Below are positions 4,686 through 5,995 of a stretch of DNA of 5,995 nucleotides, piece after piece; position 1 is the first letter of the stretch, and each line of letters opens with the position of its first letter. Source of the stretch: Chloroflexota bacterium (GTDB lineage Bacteria; Chloroflexota; Dehalococcoidia; DSTF01; JACRBR01); assembly GCA_025355835.1 (NCBI GenBank), contig JANXYW010000064.1:1-5995 (forward strand), given 5' to 3'. The translations under genes and the position numbers were made by a program. Under the pieces are notes generated by a model. It ran no database searches and was not told the DNA's origin. It was given only the letters and a program-made list of their open reading frames with translations.

Positions 4686-5573
4686 GTGCCACTCTTGCCA
4701 CTCCTTCACGCAGCAACCGGGCCGTACCAGTTTCACTGGCACATCCATCCGGACGTCGTGCTTCTCTGCATCTTCGTCGAGGCTGCATATCTGTACATGG
4801 TGACCCAGCTTCGCGACGTGCTGTCCGATGCGGGACGCGTGCGGCGCAGCCAGGTACTGATGTTCAGCGGCGGCGTGCTGGCGGTGTATCTCGTCGCCGG
4901 CACACCGCTACATGACATCAGCGAGCAGTACCTGCTGAGTTTCCACATGGTGCAGCACACCGTATTCACGGTCGTCGCGGCGCCGCTGCTGCTGGCTGGC
5001 ATTCCGGTGTGGGTCTGGCAAGCGCTGCTGCGCCAGCGCGGGATGATGCCGATCGCGCGGAAGCTCGTACATCCGGTCGTGGCGTTCGGGTTGTTCAATG
5101 CCGTCATGGTGCTGACGCATCTGCCTGTGACCGTGAACTACTCGTTGAACCACCACTGGTTCCATTTCTGCGTGCACGCAGTGCTGCTGGTGTCGGCGAT
5201 GATCATGTGGTGGCCGATTCTCAGCAACGTGCCGGAGCTGCCGCACATCGCGGCGCCGCTGCAGATGGCGTATCTGTTCCTCCAGTCGATCGTGCCGACG
5301 GTGATCGCGGCGTTCATTAGCTTCGCGGACACAGCCGTGTACTCGTTCTACGAGCAGGCGCCGCGGATGTGGGGCCTATCGCCGGAGGAGGATCAGCAGC
5401 TCGGCGGCGGGCTGATGAAGCTGATCGGCAGCCTCATCTACTGGGGTTTGATCGCGTTCGTGTTCTTCCAGTGGTACAACCGCGAGCAAGCAGCCGACGC
5501 CGAACCGCATTGGGATGAAGTTGCGGAGGAATTGGCGCAGCTGGGGCTGACGTCCGCAGGCGGGAAGAAGTAG
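4686..5573 (+). CDS. ctaG: Cytochrome c oxidase assembly factor CtaG (caa3 type, pfam09678)
   Basis: This polytopic membrane protein is needed for formation of active caa3/aa3 oxidase in Bacillus and relatives. It is unrelated to the Cox11 protein that is also called CtaG in proteobacteria. It has 295 aa and about seven helices. Family motifs include FHWHIHPDVV (16-25), SFHMVQHTVFTVVAAPLLLA (85-104), THLP (144-147), NHHWFHFCVHAVLL (155-168), MWWPIL (174-179), and the strong C-terminal block SFADTAVYSFYEQAPRMWGL (212-231) followed by SPEEDQQLGGGLM. The many histidines in and near helices (17, 19, 21, 87, 91, 156, 157, 160, 164) are candidate copper or heme ligands. GTG 4686 is the only reasonable start in frame, and its ribosome binding site (GGGGAT, 4673-4678) is weak. 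The 63-nt gap after coxD has no clear promoter, so co-transcription is likely. Confidence 0.93.
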   Translation: MPLLPLLHAATGPYQFHWHIHPDVVLLCIFVEAAYLYMVTQLRDVLSDAGRVRRSQVLMFSGGVLAVYLVAGTPLHDISEQYLLSFHMVQHTVFTVVAAPLLLAGIPVWVWQALLRQRGMMPIARKLVHPVVAFGLFNAVMVLTHLPVTVNYSLNHHWFHFCVHAVLLVSAMIMWWPILSNVPELPHIAAPLQMAYLFLQSIVPTVIAAFISFADTAVYSFYEQAPRMWGLSPEEDQQLGGGLMKLIGSLIYWGLIAFVFFQWYNREQAADAEPHWDEVAEELAQLGLTSAGGKK

Positions 5574-5638
5574 CGGTTGCGTGCCAGCGCGTCGGCAGCA
5601 AGGATCACGTTCGCTTCGGTAGCTCAATGCGGCGCAGA
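5574..5638. other. Short convergent intergenic region without an obvious terminator
   Basis: ctaG and the leftward propeller gene converge across 65 nt. Only a weak 4-bp stem (TGCC with GGCA around 5590) is visible, and no stem followed by a T-tract is seen on either strand. Termination may depend on Rho or on transcription collision; this is inference. Confidence 0.35.
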
Positions 5639-5995
5639 TTAGCGCTTCACGATCTCGTGTATCGGGCCGTTGTATAGCTGGCGCGGCGCGCTCCCTCCCG
5701 TCGCGTCGACCATGAACAAGTAACCATCTGCACAGCCGCCTTGCCCACAAGCCCGCCCAGCGATATCCGGCGGGTATGCCGTGAAAAAGATCTGTCGTCC
5801 GCCCGCACCGCATGTGATGGAAGGTGATGAAGTGAGTGCTACGTCTCCGCTCACCAATCCCGGATCCCCGCCGTAGATGCGCGTGACGTACAGGCCGTAT
5901 TGCCCGGCGCCAGTTGATGACAGAAAGCCGATGCCCTCGCTGTCTGGCGACCACGACGGATCTTCGCCGATCGCGATCCTGCGGTCTTCCGATCC
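5639..5995 (-). CDS. C-terminal part of a TolB/PD40-like beta-propeller protein
   Basis: On the - strand an open frame enters at the window edge (5995) and ends at TAA 5641-5639, giving 118 codons with no stop. The start is outside the window; a TTG at 5857 is internal and not a real start. Near the edge is the segment EDPSWSPDSEGIGFLSS, a clear PD40/WD40-like blade (xPxWSPDGxxIxFxS in the family), followed by QYGLYVTRIYGGD, the usual end strand and turn of the same blade. A second blade begins near SSPSITCGAGGRQIFFTAYP and continues to DGYLFMVDATGG. Three cysteines (ITCG, RACGQGGC) suggest an exported protein with a disulfide. Such propellers are often secreted or fused to other domains, so the whole-protein function is unknown. 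It is not part of the cox operon. Confidence 0.75.
   Translation of the reverse strand, partial: GSEDRRIAIGEDPSWSPDSEGIGFLSSTGAGQYGLYVTRIYGGDPGLVSGDVALTSSPSITCGAGGRQIFFTAYPPDIAGRACGQGGCADGYLFMVDATGGSAPRQLYNGPIHEIVKR

Noticed and set aside
4649..4915. 88-codon + strand frame overlapping the start of ctaG
   Set aside because: Out-of-frame shadow of ctaG: Arg-rich, without hydrophobic segments or motif.
5639..5857. Separate 72-aa gene on the - strand starting at TTG 5857
   Set aside because: The same frame stays open to the window edge and contains a PD40 blade (PSWSPDS) upstream of this TTG, so it is the C-terminal part of a longer protein.

Overview
The window carries a compact aa3-type (A1 family) cytochrome c oxidase operon on the + strand. 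It is flanked by two partial genes on the - strand that run off the window edges. The DNA is GC-rich, starts are a mix of ATG and GTG, and the structural gene order is II-I-III-IV followed by a pfam09678-type CtaG. Subunit I has a His/Asp-rich linker and extra C-terminal helices, and the left-hand fragment begins with a VQRQIDRLLDEAEAAL-like N-terminus. Together these suggest Chloroflexota, with an actinobacterial-type lineage as the alternative. This is inference; no marker gene is present to settle it.

Layout: 1-92 (-) is the first 30 codons of an unidentified gene. It has a plausible promoter (TTGACC-17-GATCAT) whose -10 lies inside a perfect 21-bp palindrome (115-135). Positions 157-541 hold no credible gene but contain AT-richer patches and a pair of related palindromic repeats. 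A good sigma70-like promoter (TTGACC 567-572, 17 nt, GATAAT 590-595) precedes coxB. It has an imperfect inverted repeat just upstream that shares a half-site with the left palindrome. The operon follows: coxB (697-1482), coxA (1487-3412), a 66-nt gap with a GC-rich hairpin, coxC (GTG at 3479, to 4081), a 37-codon ORF (4092-4205), coxD (4215-4622) and ctaG (4686-5573). At 5639-5995 (-) is the C-terminal end of a TolB/PD40-type beta-propeller protein, convergent with ctaG.

Function: subunit II takes electrons from cytochrome c through Cu(A). Subunit I passes them through heme a to the heme a3/Cu(B) site, where O2 is reduced and protons are pumped; both D- and K-channel residues are present. Subunits III and IV complete the membrane complex, and CtaG helps assemble it. 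Subunit II has no fused heme c domain, so a separate cytochrome c or other donor must be encoded elsewhere.

The most noteworthy item is the 37-aa single-helix ORF just before coxD. Its first 13 residues (MFFEDPALLVGLP) are identical to those of subunit IV, yet the codons differ at 7 nucleotide positions, all silent. This looks like an ancient tandem duplication kept under protein-level selection, so a candidate extra small oxidase subunit or assembly peptide.
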